Source: Flavobacterium hydrophilum
GTDB taxonomy: Bacteria; Bacteroidota; Bacteroidia; Flavobacteriales; Flavobacteriaceae
Assembly: GCF_003202405.1 (NCBI RefSeq)
Contig: NZ_QJHL01000001.1
Coordinates: 1,736,001-1,800,000 of the forward strand
Direction of reading: 5' to 3'
Length of the DNA: 64,000 bases
Below the pieces are notes generated by a model, which was not told where the DNA came from, did no database searches, and saw nothing but the letters and a program-made list of their open reading frames with translations. The position numbers and the translations under genes are program-made. Positions 35,801-45,300 of the stretch are shown piece by piece. The stretch's first letter is position 1. Every line of letters begins with the position of its first letter.

Positions 35801-35945
35801 GATTGAGAGCCAGTACAAATTCCTTCATAGATTGCACAACATTTGTTATGCAAATGATATTATTTAATTCCAACTCGCGTTGAATCAACTTAATAACGGA
35901 AGAGTCCTGCTCAATTATTAATATTTTAGTTTCCATAGACAACAT
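32892..35945 (-). CDS. Multi-PAS histidine kinase with N-terminal pseudo-receiver
   Basis: This 1017-residue protein starts with a receiver-like domain (about 5-120). Its phospho-Asp position is Asn58 (PDLIISNYSL), and the conserved Lys region reads FIFFNSSNN without Lys. About five to six PAS/PAC units follow (145-785; e.g. LGYKPEELIGKKYMDLIFHDD). HisKA has phospho-acceptor His807 in SVSHDLRSPLTSI, and HATPase has ISNAIKYHK, DNGIGIA and GSGIGLYIVKD. No transmembrane helices are visible. Its ATG overlaps the upstream LytTR gene stop (TAATG), so the two are co-translated. An alternative start is Met4. Confidence 0.92.
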   Translation of the reverse strand: MLSMETKILIIEQDSSVIKLIQRELELNNIICITNVVQSMKEFVLALNQFKPDLIISNYSLSFFDGITAFEIKEKLAPQIPFIFVSKIIGQEDVVEWINKDFIFFNSSNNNTFFEKSISKSYKEKQSFEVIDNLSEQKKADDAFKMSESFSTGILDSLASHIAVINAKGTILKVNKSWNTFAQNNGGYPQEKYGEGANYFEACNIQNIGTEEFAFKALKGIKNVLNGIVNEFYLEYPCHSPQKDMWFNMRVSRFESSENMALIEHHDISERKIAEIELSGTTKALQKSLNDNNKILNFSVDLICSYDEKGLFVNVNKASEIILGYKPEELIGKKYMDLIFHDDIEITIDAVNNVQNGVQLTMFENRYIHKNGNIVYLLWSAAWDDVYKISYGIAKDITDKKKLEKAFEIERQRFDDLYLQAPSCMGILKGPNHVYELANNLYLKLIDKKDIIGKTVKEVLPELEAQGIFEFLDTVYKTGETFSANEMLIKFDYHGDGKLHDTYLNFIYQAHRGIDGTIDGILFFANDVTEQVLSRKKIEDSLLRYNSLIEQASDAICFMDESMKIIEANHYACDKLGYSKKEILQLSIEDFFLEEDLKVSPLRTDALKRGKTIRDERRVKRKDGILLDVELSAKKLKDGNTLLFVRDISEHKKAQNTLKENEKKYRYLFDHNPMAMWVIDLVTLKFLDVNKMAVLQYGYSREEFLSMNVLDIRPDHDKDNFIKSLNSSEINATSFNRGVWNHQKKDGTIIPVEIIAHEIIYEGIPARFILSNDITDRKKAELNLERRNKELIKTNSELDRFVYSVSHDLRSPLTSILGLLSFIEDESEEEDTLEHAKMIRNSINRLDEFIKNILNYSRNNRTGLEVEKISIQETVYGILDSLQSVSEAKGINYEIDIKELYPFYTDRLRLNTILENLISNAIKYHKREECDKYIRITGCSDKENLNIIIADNGIGIAPEYHQKIFEMFFRISGNKDGSGIGLYIVKDTIEILQGSIELKSEKGQGTTFIIKLKNLKP

Positions 35946-36730
35946 TATATAGCCGAAATGTTTTTGATATTAATCTTTAAGTTTATGAACTTATTAAAAT
36001 CCTCCTGTCTCCTTTTTGCAACCGGTAGAATTGTTCCGTTTGAAAGTTCACAGAAATAGCCATCCTTCTTTGATATTTTAACGACATGACGAATATTAAT
36101 TATATAGGAATGATGTATTCTAAAAAAATAGTTATTGTCCAGAATAGCGGTGTATTCTCCTAAATTCCTGCTTGACATGATTTTACTGCCATTTACGAGA
36201 AAAAAATTAGTGTATTTCCCATCAGCCTGGCACAAGATAATTTCTGCCATGGCAATTAATTCTATTTTATCCAAAGAAGCAATAGCAACATATTCATTTG
36301 ACTGCTTAATTGAGTTTAAAATATTAATATTATCAATGTTTTGATTTTGGTAGGAACGCTCCATTTCAATTCTTTTGATTACTTTATAAACCGCTAAAAT
36401 CATAGCGTTAAAATCAATTGGCTTTAAGATAAAATCAATCGCATTGTGTTTAAATGCCTTCACGGCAATATTTTCATTAGTAGAGATAAAAACCAATTTA
36501 GGAATACTAAATTCTAATTGTTCAAGCATTTCAAAAAAGGTATTGTCCTGCAGTTGAATATCTAAAAACACGACATCAGGTTTGTTGTTTTTTATCATAG
36601 ATATGCCTTCAATTACGGAAAAAGCTTCACCGATTATTTTTATAATCATAAAGTTCTCTTCTTCAAATTTTTTTAAAATAAGTAAAGTGTCTGTTTGTTC
36701 CGTTATGATTATAGCCTTAATAGATGTCAT
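35945..36730 (-). CDS. LytTR-family response regulator
   Basis: This 261-residue protein has a receiver domain with Asp57 (VVFLDIQLQ) and Lys in ILKPIDF, and a C-terminal LytTR DNA-binding domain (about 155-255; IILCQADGKYTNFFLV, FFRIHHSYIINIRHVVKI, GTILPVAKRRQ). It binds promoter repeats as a transcription factor. I prefer ATG at 36730 (MTSIKAIIITEQ) over 36778, because the extra 16 residues are Lys/Ile-rich and atypical. It is first in the operon with the multi-PAS kinase and single receiver. Confidence 0.9.
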   Translation of the reverse strand: MTSIKAIIITEQTDTLLILKKFEEENFMIIKIIGEAFSVIEGISMIKNNKPDVVFLDIQLQDNTFFEMLEQLEFSIPKLVFISTNENIAVKAFKHNAIDFILKPIDFNAMILAVYKVIKRIEMERSYQNQNIDNINILNSIKQSNEYVAIASLDKIELIAMAEIILCQADGKYTNFFLVNGSKIMSSRNLGEYTAILDNNYFFRIHHSYIINIRHVVKISKKDGYFCELSNGTILPVAKRRQEDFNKFINLKINIKNISAI

Positions 36731-37509
36731 GGATTTGGTATGTTGAATGGATTTTATCTTTATTAATTTAATGTTCAAAATAAATTAGTCTTCTGATTTT
36801 TATAGTTTTAATTATAAAAAACAATGAATAAGTAACGGATTTAAATTAAAGCAATAATAGAGCGCAGCATGTATATTTACATTTTTTTGAAACATAAAGT
36901 AATAAGCGAGCATATATAGGAATAAGCGATGGAAAATTGCTATCATGAGATGATTCTCAGCAACTGCATTCTTTAAGTAGGTTAGTGAGTAATAACTAAT
37001 CATTTTTGTGTTGAATGCTTTTTTAATAACAACTACTTTGTCATTAATTAACATTTCGTAAATTAATTATTTGATTACTAATTAATTACAATTTCAAATT
37101 TACAATTAATTTTCTGCATAAGAGTTATAACAAATAAAGTTTGATATAGGCTTCTAAAATAATTTCGCTAAAGAAGTTATTTGCTATGGATTTCGTGGTT
37201 TTATATCTGTTTCAGGCATTCATTTCCTTTCTTCCTGGTATATTTCCTTTACTTCACGCTCCAAAATGTCTGGAATAAATGCTCTTTTTTAATTATAATT
37301 AGGATAATCATAACGATTATACATTGTAAATTACTTATCATTTTTACTTGAAAGTCATTCTTTTTTATTTGTACACGAAATCTATTTACTATCCGAAGTA
37401 GTTTAAACGATACAGGTTGATAACGAAATTATCAACTGATAAAGGATATGATAGTATTTTAATACGTTTTACATTTCTCCAAAGACAAGATTACGTCCGC
37501 TGCGGCCAT
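36731..37509. other. Spacer upstream of the LytTR operon
   Basis: About 780 bases without a credible gene; the 80-codon ORF at 36812-37054 lacks family character. TAAATTTG on the minus strand (37102-37095) is a -7 match without a well-spaced TTG. Dense A/T palindromes surround it. A repeat copy follows at 37510. Confidence 0.4.
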
Positions 37510-37590
37510 AGCCCCGATAGCAGTGAAATCCTTTTGTGCCGGTGTTCGGCACAAAAGATTGGAAAGTATAGCGGAAAGAGCTCCTGAAAA
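37510..37590 (+). repeat. Interspersed hairpin repeat, copy 3
   Basis: AGCCCCGATAGCAGTGAAATCC, then the stem CTTTTGTGCCG/CGGCACAAAAG with loop GTGTT, then AGTATAGCGGAAAGAGCTCCTG. It is the cleanest full-length copy and lies between the LytTR operon promoter region and the GH43 gene end. Confidence 0.8.
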
Positions 37591-37749
37591 AAATTAATAT
37601 GTCTTTTCAAATCACTTACCCCAATACTCTATTAGCAAACTTTTGCCGGACGATACCGATACCAGTTTCAGTAATCCATTAGTGAAAAAATCAGTCATAG
37701 GAGAGAAATTTACAGGTATAAATCCCATGTAAAGATTTATTTCCGCATT

Positions 37750-38877
37750 TTAATTTTTAAGGTTTATAATCTGCTGTGTCCATGTGGGAGGATTAATGTA
37801 GAACCGGCCATTGGCATATTGTACAGGCTCAATTCCCATCTGAGGAAACTTCTCCCACTTCTCAAAGCTCTGGCTGTAGGGATAAGGCCTTTTTTCATCC
37901 ATAAAATAATGGCATGAAGTCCATAAACTGCCATCGGGTCCTTCAAACAGGGCATTGTGTCCAGTTTCCTGATATGGATCCTGGGTATCTGTAAATTGCA
38001 GGTGATCGTAACCTCCGCTTACAGCGAGCTCAGGGCGGTACCCTTTTTTTCGGGTGCCAAATATAGGTTCCTTGGAAACTAATTCCCAAGGTCCCATTGG
38101 TGATTTTGATTTTAATAATCCTACTTCATATCCTCGTGTCCAGCTAGAAAAAAACATAAAATAGGTTCCTTCTTTTTTAATCACATAAGGTCCTTCAATT
38201 CCGCCAATCATCCACTCAGGATAACCCGGCTGTTTTTTATCCAGAAACTTCTCAATGGGTGTGGTCAACTTGCCTGATTTTAAATCAATTTTTGCCTGAA
38301 AAAGTCCGTTGCCGCTACAGTACAGATAAGTATCTCCATTATCATCTTCAAATAACGTAGAATCATTGTTATATTGGCTGGTCAGCGGTCCGTTGACCAA
38401 CTTATAGGGACCTGTAATCTTATCCGATGAGAAAAGCCAGATACTGTGTGTGCTCATCCCTTTGGGATCTTCCTTGGTCACCTTGCCGCTGTTTATAGTG
38501 AGATAGTATTTATTCTGGATCAAATGGATTTCAGGTGCCCAGAAACGGCCATTATAAGGACAGTCCTTGGGCAATTTAGCGGCATCAATAAGATAGGAAT
38601 GAAATTTCCAATTTACCAAATCATCCGAAACCAAAAGCTTTACACCAGGATTAGGTCCTGTCCATACAGGATTCGAAGTACCTGTTGCATACCACTTGCT
38701 ATCTGATTTTACAATCATATAATCACGCATGGAAAGAACAGAATCACGGGTCATAGGATTGGTATACTTAAATACTTTTGATGCTGTATCTGTTTTAGTT
38801 TCCTTACCGGCAGTAACTTTTTGGGCAAAACTGGCAGTAGAAAAAATGAAAATAAATAAAAAAAGGGGATTTCTCAT
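37750..38877 (-). CDS. Glycoside hydrolase family 43 protein (xylosidase/arabinofuranosidase-type)
   Basis: This 375-residue exported enzyme has a signal peptide (MRNPLFLFIFIFSTASFAQ) and a five-bladed beta-propeller pattern. Catalytic candidates are a base Asp in the MRDYMIVK segment, the modulator Asp in NDSTLFEDDNGDTYL, and the acid Glu in GGIEGPYVIKKEG. RFWAPEIHLIQNKYYL is typical of GH43. It acts on arabinose/xylose or beta-galactosyl linkages; exact specificity is unknown. It lies 61 bases downstream of the GH115 gene on the same strand, so they form an operon for side-chain and backbone release. Confidence 0.88.
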   Translation of the reverse strand: MRNPLFLFIFIFSTASFAQKVTAGKETKTDTASKVFKYTNPMTRDSVLSMRDYMIVKSDSKWYATGTSNPVWTGPNPGVKLLVSDDLVNWKFHSYLIDAAKLPKDCPYNGRFWAPEIHLIQNKYYLTINSGKVTKEDPKGMSTHSIWLFSSDKITGPYKLVNGPLTSQYNNDSTLFEDDNGDTYLYCSGNGLFQAKIDLKSGKLTTPIEKFLDKKQPGYPEWMIGGIEGPYVIKKEGTYFMFFSSWTRGYEVGLLKSKSPMGPWELVSKEPIFGTRKKGYRPELAVSGGYDHLQFTDTQDPYQETGHNALFEGPDGSLWTSCHYFMDEKRPYPYSQSFEKWEKFPQMGIEPVQYANGRFYINPPTWTQQIINLKN

Positions 38878-38938
38878 AATGTTTTTATTACTCTTAAATA
38901 CTTTTTAATTGATAGCACAATTTTCACAAATAACTGTA

Positions 38939-41917
38939 CTATTTTAAATTATGCTGGATTGGGACTGCGCCAAAATAACTGGTATGGCTGTTATCAGGAT
39001 TCACTACAATTTTCTCCAGCACAATTTCGGGATCAATCATAAAAACCTTTAAGGTATGAATGCCCGACTGCTCTGCATCAAGCTCTATATCCAGCCATCT
39101 CAGGTTATCAAAAACCTCATTGCGACGCAGTTTTCCATTGCCGATAAAATCAATATCCATGCTTAGGGCAGGAAGTGGTTTTAAAACTTTTGAATGCGCT
39201 AAATTAGAAGGTGTATATTCACCAAAAGTATCCACCAGACCTTTGCGAGCGTCCAGGATTTGAGGGGTTTGATTGTCTAATGCCACTGCCATTCTAAGTC
39301 CCCTTTCAGGATTGATATCCTGAACAGGGAGAATGCCCAGACAGAATTTAGCTTTACCCATTTTGGGAAGGAATATTTTATACTCTAGTCTTGGAGCAGA
39401 TTCAATAGCAGCGCTTGGTGCTGTTACAGGATCAATTCCAATAGAGGCATCAGATCTGCCTAAATCTGAAAGAATTACCCATTTAGCGTTATCACCTGGT
39501 ATATTGGCATTGTATTTATTCGAAGGTATGGAAAACTCACCTGTTAGGCTTCCAAAATAGGGCTCATTAATTTTTGGCATCGCAGCTTTTACAGCCGTAA
39601 TATGCACTGGCAGTATTTTTTTCCCCTGCCTGATTTCAATTAGAGCTTCTGATGTTCCATCAGGTAAAATATCCCAATCTATATTTACTTCAATACGGCT
39701 TTCTTTTTCAACAAGTCCTTTATTCTGGCTTAATTTGACCCATGGCTTATCTGCTTTAGCTTCAAATTCAAAAGTTCCCATACCGCGGTTGAACACATCA
39801 ATATAATAACTTGATTTAGCTAGCCCGTCAAATAAGGGCAGCGCTGCTTTTTGGACTGGATCCGGCCATGACAATTCACTTCCTTCCAGGGCTACTCCCA
39901 TTGAAGGCTCCTGTAATGGCTTGATTTGTTTCATCTCAGGTAGCGTATTGGCTTTGGGCATTGACCACATTTTATAGCCTATATGAATATCACTCATCAT
40001 GTTTTTCCACTTCCCTCCTGCTATGGAGTCGTTATAAAAAGCGCTCAGTTTCTGATCCTCTTCAAAGAGCTCATGAGCCCTTTTATAATAATCATTTGCA
40101 CTTAGCCTGCCTTGTTTTACATAAAGCATGTTTTTATCGGCTGCCAAATAAATTTCAGCCACTCCGGCAGAAGCCTTTACAGGATATAAAACCAGTTGAT
40201 AGTAGGCATCGCGAGCCTGAACAGGTATTTTTGACTGAAGCGATTCTGCTTTTTCCACCAAATCTTTCCATAGTTTCAATACACGGTCCGACTCGTAGTG
40301 ATTCACAATACTGAAAATATTTGGTACCTGTGCTTCTGGCTTGCGCCAAAGGTTGTATTTCGTATATTTTGACACAATATCTGCAACCTCCTCTGCATGC
40401 TCTTTCCCAAATATCCTTCCTGCCCAATCAACCGTATAATCCATTGTTTTGTCAGCCGGAATTACATCGGGGTTCCATGCAAACCGCATAATAAAATCAA
40501 TGGGAAGCTCTTTGGGCTTAAGATCCCCTACATTTACAATCCATATTCTATCCAAACCAGACTCGTATGCTAAATGAAACTGCTGCTGCAATTTCGGGAT
40601 CGTGGTGGTGTTGATCCAGCGATCGTTCCAGGGACCGCCGTTCATATCAATGTGATAATAGAGCCCTGCCCCGCCTTTTCTATTTTTTTCCTTCTCGGGC
40701 ATCGTGCGGCGGATATATCCCCAGTTGTTATCACAAAACAAAAGCGTCACATCATTAGGCACTGTTAATCCCGCATCGTAATAGCGCTGCACTTCAGTGA
40801 ATATGGCCCATAGCTGGGGATGATTTGCCGGATTGTCCTTATATACTTTCTCCATAATTTCCCGCTGTCCCTTAACAACATCCTGCAGTGTTTTGATATT
40901 TTCCAGATCATTGCCTTCTCCCATTGCCACATCACCCTCACCTCGCATCCCTATGGTGATGAGGTTGTCAAAATTTTTATTACGCTGCAGTCCTTCCAGG
41001 AAAAACTGATCGATATTTTTTTTATTGGTAGCGTAATTCCATTCCCCTATCTGTTCTTTCCTGTTGGTATATTCTTTTTGTGAACGCATCATGGGCTCAT
41101 GGTGTGATGTTCCCATCACTATTCCATATTCATCTGCCACTACAGGGTTAAGAGGATCGTCCTCGTTAAAGGATTTTCCCCACATGGCAGGCCATAAATA
41201 ATTGGCCTTTAGGCGCAGCAATAATTCAAAAATAGTAGCATACATTTTTGAATTGATTCCGCCATAAGCATTTCTTGCCCACTGACCGAAGGAAGGTTCC
41301 TCATCATTAATAAATATACCACGATATTTTACTTTTGGAGGGTCCTGAATGTATCTACCTTGTTTAACATAAAGCGCTGTTGCCTTTTTTATGGGAACAT
41401 CAGCCCAGAAATACCAAGGCGATACCCCGATTTTTTCCGAAATATCATATATACCATAAATAGTGCCCCGTTTATCACTGCCTGCAACTATAAGCTGTCC
41501 GTCTATTGTCTGGATTAAAAAGGATTCCCACTTTCCCCTGACAGAAGAGACATCTAATTTTTTAGAGGCAATTAATTGATCAATTATGCGACTTTTTCCT
41601 ATGGTTCCTATAACGATGCTGTTCTTTGCCGGCTTAGTATTTTCAAAAACCCTGGAAGCTGTTCCGGTGACCTTTCGAATATCATCGGCTAAATTTTTAG
41701 CTGCATGATTGACTCCTTTCCAATCATTTGGGTCTATGTAAATTGCAGCTGAACTGCCATTTGAGGCTATTGTAAAAGCCTTAGGCTGGAATTCATTTAT
41801 AACATAAGCTTGTGGTGTCTCCCATTTCTTTTTTTGAATGGACTGACCATTGGTATTTATCGTCAATACTAAAAACAGTAGTGATACTTTATAATACTTC
41901 AATTGGAATTGCATCAT
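38939..41917 (-). CDS. Glycoside hydrolase family 115 alpha-glucuronidase
   Basis: This 992-residue exported protein has a signal peptide (LLFLVLTINTNGQ). The GH115 landmarks are clear: IVIGTIGKS, GSDKRGTIYGIYDISEKIGVSPW, FINDEEPSFGQWARNAYGG, LRLKANYLWPAMWGKSFNEDD, GTSHHEPMMRSQKEY and GMRGEGDVAMG. C-terminal beta-sandwich modules follow. GH115 enzymes remove (4-O-methyl)-glucuronic acid from xylan, and some act on arabinogalactan. It is the promoter-proximal gene of the minus-strand pair, with promoter and operator-like site at 42062-42097. Confidence 0.93.
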   Translation of the reverse strand: MMQFQLKYYKVSLLFLVLTINTNGQSIQKKKWETPQAYVINEFQPKAFTIASNGSSAAIYIDPNDWKGVNHAAKNLADDIRKVTGTASRVFENTKPAKNSIVIGTIGKSRIIDQLIASKKLDVSSVRGKWESFLIQTIDGQLIVAGSDKRGTIYGIYDISEKIGVSPWYFWADVPIKKATALYVKQGRYIQDPPKVKYRGIFINDEEPSFGQWARNAYGGINSKMYATIFELLLRLKANYLWPAMWGKSFNEDDPLNPVVADEYGIVMGTSHHEPMMRSQKEYTNRKEQIGEWNYATNKKNIDQFFLEGLQRNKNFDNLITIGMRGEGDVAMGEGNDLENIKTLQDVVKGQREIMEKVYKDNPANHPQLWAIFTEVQRYYDAGLTVPNDVTLLFCDNNWGYIRRTMPEKEKNRKGGAGLYYHIDMNGGPWNDRWINTTTIPKLQQQFHLAYESGLDRIWIVNVGDLKPKELPIDFIMRFAWNPDVIPADKTMDYTVDWAGRIFGKEHAEEVADIVSKYTKYNLWRKPEAQVPNIFSIVNHYESDRVLKLWKDLVEKAESLQSKIPVQARDAYYQLVLYPVKASAGVAEIYLAADKNMLYVKQGRLSANDYYKRAHELFEEDQKLSAFYNDSIAGGKWKNMMSDIHIGYKMWSMPKANTLPEMKQIKPLQEPSMGVALEGSELSWPDPVQKAALPLFDGLAKSSYYIDVFNRGMGTFEFEAKADKPWVKLSQNKGLVEKESRIEVNIDWDILPDGTSEALIEIRQGKKILPVHITAVKAAMPKINEPYFGSLTGEFSIPSNKYNANIPGDNAKWVILSDLGRSDASIGIDPVTAPSAAIESAPRLEYKIFLPKMGKAKFCLGILPVQDINPERGLRMAVALDNQTPQILDARKGLVDTFGEYTPSNLAHSKVLKPLPALSMDIDFIGNGKLRRNEVFDNLRWLDIELDAEQSGIHTLKVFMIDPEIVLEKIVVNPDNSHTSYFGAVPIQHNLK

Positions 41918-42061
41918 AATGTAATTTTTTTTCTTTTTAAATTAGTCTTCTTTTTTCTTTTTCGCTTATACTATATTTTGGGCTCTGGAAAACTACGGGA
42001 ATAGTATCAAAAATCAGCACAAGCAAAAATGATAGTATGCAAATAATAAGTGTATTTTTTA

Positions 42062-42097
42062 CAAATATAAAAAAATAAAAGCTAACACAATCGGTTG
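42062..42097 (-). promoter_or_regulatory. Promoter of the GH115-GH43 operon with overlapping operator
   Basis: On the minus strand a TTG (42090-42088), an 18-base spacer and TATATTTG (42069-42062) form a consensus promoter. The TTG lies inside CAATCGGTTG (42088-42097), the exact reverse complement of the site on the other promoter. A LacI/GalR-type regulator covering the -33 element is plausible. Confidence 0.65.
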
Positions 42098-42163
42098 CAT
42101 GATAATTTTGATTACTTTAAATCACTAAAATTGAAACAATAAGAACATATAAAAACCGATACA

Positions 42164-42196
42164 CAACCGATTGTTACGTAATAATAATTATATTTG
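42164..42196 (+). promoter_or_regulatory. Promoter of the GH2-GH43 operon with overlapping operator
   Basis: TTG (42171-42173) and TATATTTG (42189-42196) with a 15-base spacer, shorter than usual. The TTG forms the end of CAACCGATTG (42164-42173), the inverted copy of the 42088 site. The 5' UTR would be about 110 bases. Confidence 0.6.
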
Positions 42197-42312
42197 CTTA
42201 TCAAAAGTGTTGAATCTACACTTTAAATCCTATAACCAAGGTGCTGGTAGTTTAAATAATGATTTTCAAATTTTTACAAAAAAAATACAAGGTCAAGTAA
42301 AACAATACACTA

Positions 42313-45300
42313 ATGAAAAAATACAACCATTTAATTCTGATTTTAGTATCACTATCTTTTCTAAATTTAACTCAGGCTCAAGATACTTCATTGTCTCCAA
42401 TTCCTCCAGAAATTGATAACCCCGAATTACTAGGCATAAACAAAGAACCCTATCATGCCACATTAATGCCTTATGCCAACATTACAGAAGCGTTGAAAGG
42501 CAATCGCCATGCCTCATCATTTTGCACAAGCCTTAATGGACAATGGAAATTTAACTGGGTGCCAACTCCGGAAAAACGCCCTGCTGATTTCTATAAGCCT
42601 GATTACGATGTCTCTGGCTGGAAAGAAATCACTGTACCTTCCAACTGGGAAATTCATGGTTATGGAACCCCATTTTACAGAAACTTAGGATATACCATCA
42701 AAAAAGATTATCCGCATGTAATGAGTGAACCAGAGAAATGGTATACATCTTACACTGAAAGAAATCCAGTAGGAAGCTATCGTAGAGAATTTTCTGTTCC
42801 TGCTGAATGGATAGGCCGACGTACTTTTATAACTTTTGACGGCGTTGATAGTGCCTTCTTTTTGTGGGTAAACGGTCAAAAAGTGGGTTTTAGTGTAAAT
42901 AGTCGAAATGCTGCCGAATTTGATCTCACCAAATATCTGAAACCCGGCAAGAATACAATTGCTGTAGAGGTTTACCAATACAGCTCTGGCACATGGCTGG
43001 AAGATCAGGATATGTGGCGTCTGCACGGAATTTTTAGGAATGTAACGCTCTGGAGTGCTCCACAAGTACATATCCGTGACTTTTTTGTGAAAACAGATTT
43101 GGACAAGGAATACAAGGATGCAACATTGGATGTATCAGCAAAAATTAAAAATTATAGTGATAAAACTGCCAAACCACAAACATTCACAGCTACACTTTAT
43201 GATAAAGAAGGAAAGGAAATAGCCAAAGGAAATGTAGTGGGCACTGCACTTAAAGCTAATAAAGAAGAATCACTTAACGTAAAAATCAAAGTGGTAAATC
43301 CATTAAAATGGACAGCAGAAACGCCTCACCTGTATACTGTTGTATTGACAAATTCTGAAGGCGAAATAGTTTCATCAAAAATAGGGTTTCGTAAAGTAGA
43401 AATTAAAGGACGTGTTTTTATGGCAAATGGTGTACCTATAAAACTGAAAGGTGTAAACCGTCATGAACACTGGTCTGATGTTGGGCATGCCGTTACGGAA
43501 GAACAAATGATTCGTGATCTTGAAGTCATTAAACAAGGAAATTGTAATCATATCCGTACTAGTCATTACTCAAATGATCCGCGTTGGTATGAGTTATGTG
43601 ACAAATGGGGAATCTGGTTAGTTGCTGAAGCGAATATGGAATACCATGGTTATGATACACGATTTGATGAAGAACCAACCATAAAAGCTGCTATTATTGA
43701 CCGTAATGTGGCGAATGTTGAAAATTTTAAAAATCATCCATCCGTCATTATATGGTCACTTGGAAATGAAGGTGGTGGTGTCAGCACAAATCTTAAAGCT
43801 GCCATGGCTGAAGTTAAGGCAATTGATTCTACACGTTTTGTTCATTATGAACGTTTTGGAGCGGGTAAAAACAATCCTGCAGACTTAGACGGCCGTATGT
43901 ATGGCACTGCAGCTGAATACGTTGATATGGTTAAGAACTGGGGGCTTACCAAACCATTTTATGTTTGTGAGTTTATTCATGCTATGTTCAACTCAATGGG
44001 ATCTCTTGATGAATATTCTAAAGCATTTGACGATAACCCTGAAATTTTGGGAGGCGCAATTTGGGAATTCCAGGATCAGGCATTGTGGAACAGGCGTGAT
44101 CCTAATCATCCAATTTTAGCTTACGGAGGCGGTTTTGGTGAAAAGCCAAATGACCACTATTTTATCCATAAAGGAGTAATTTCATATGACCGCGCCACAG
44201 AAGGAAATAATGTAAAGCCACATTATCCTGAAATGAAAAAAGCCTTTCAATGGATTGATACCGAACTTACTGATCCCGTTAACGGAAGTATCAGAATTAA
44301 GAATAAATACCAGTTTATTTCTCTGGATGGTTTTGATGCCATCTGGAGCCTGACAGAAAACGGACAGGAAATTGGCAGCGGAAAAATTAAAATACGCCCT
44401 ACCTGGGGGAAAGGAATTTTTACGGCCAATATTCCTTATAAAATAGAGCATCCTAAAGCAGGTTCGGAATATTATTTAAGAATTTCATATAAGCAAAAAG
44501 AAAAAACGCTTTGGGCAGATAAGGATTTTGAAGTAGCAACAGAACAGTTTAAAGTTCCGGTCAATACGCTGCCTCAAAAAGAAATAAAAACTACTCAGAC
44601 AGTTAAACTCGTTCAAAATCCTGAATCGACTATTATTTCAGGAAAGGATTTTTCTGTAAGTTTTGATAAGAAAACTGGCTTCATGAATCAGTTAAATAAA
44701 AATGGAATCAATCTTCTAACCCCTAATGGTTCACCTAAATTACATTTGTGGCGTGCCTCACACCGTAATGATGATGATTGGGCTTACCAGCAATGGGAAA
44801 AATACGGAGTAACTACGCTTCAATACAAAGTGGTCGATTTTAAAGTTGAAACTATTGATAAATACTCCGTTAGGGTTACTTCTACAACAAAAGCAGATGG
44901 TAAAGAAGGTTTTGGCGTTTATCATACGGCAACGTATTTAATTAAAGGTGATGGATCGATAAAAGTGGATAACGATGTTCAGTTTATTGGTTTCCGTATT
45001 AATTTGGCCCGAATTGGGGTACGAATGTTACTGGATAAAAAACTGGATCGCATGTCATTTTTTGGTAGGGGGCCATTCGAAAACTATTCTGATCGAAAAA
45101 GTTCAGCCGAAGTTGGCATTTATGAATTGGGAGTAAATGAGCAATACGAATATGAAAAACCAATGGAGCGAGGCAATCATGAAGAGGTTAGTTGGGCAAA
45201 ATTAAGTGGTAAAGAAATGCCATCTCTTATGATAAAAGCAGATGAAAAACTGATGCAGGTAGCAGCACTTCCTCATACTGACGAGCAAATGCATCCAGTA

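Noticed and set aside
36812..37054. 80-codon minus-strand ORF upstream of the LytTR gene
   Set aside because: Composition is that of random AT-rich DNA, no domain or export signal, no conserved neighbour spacing; I read it as non-coding.
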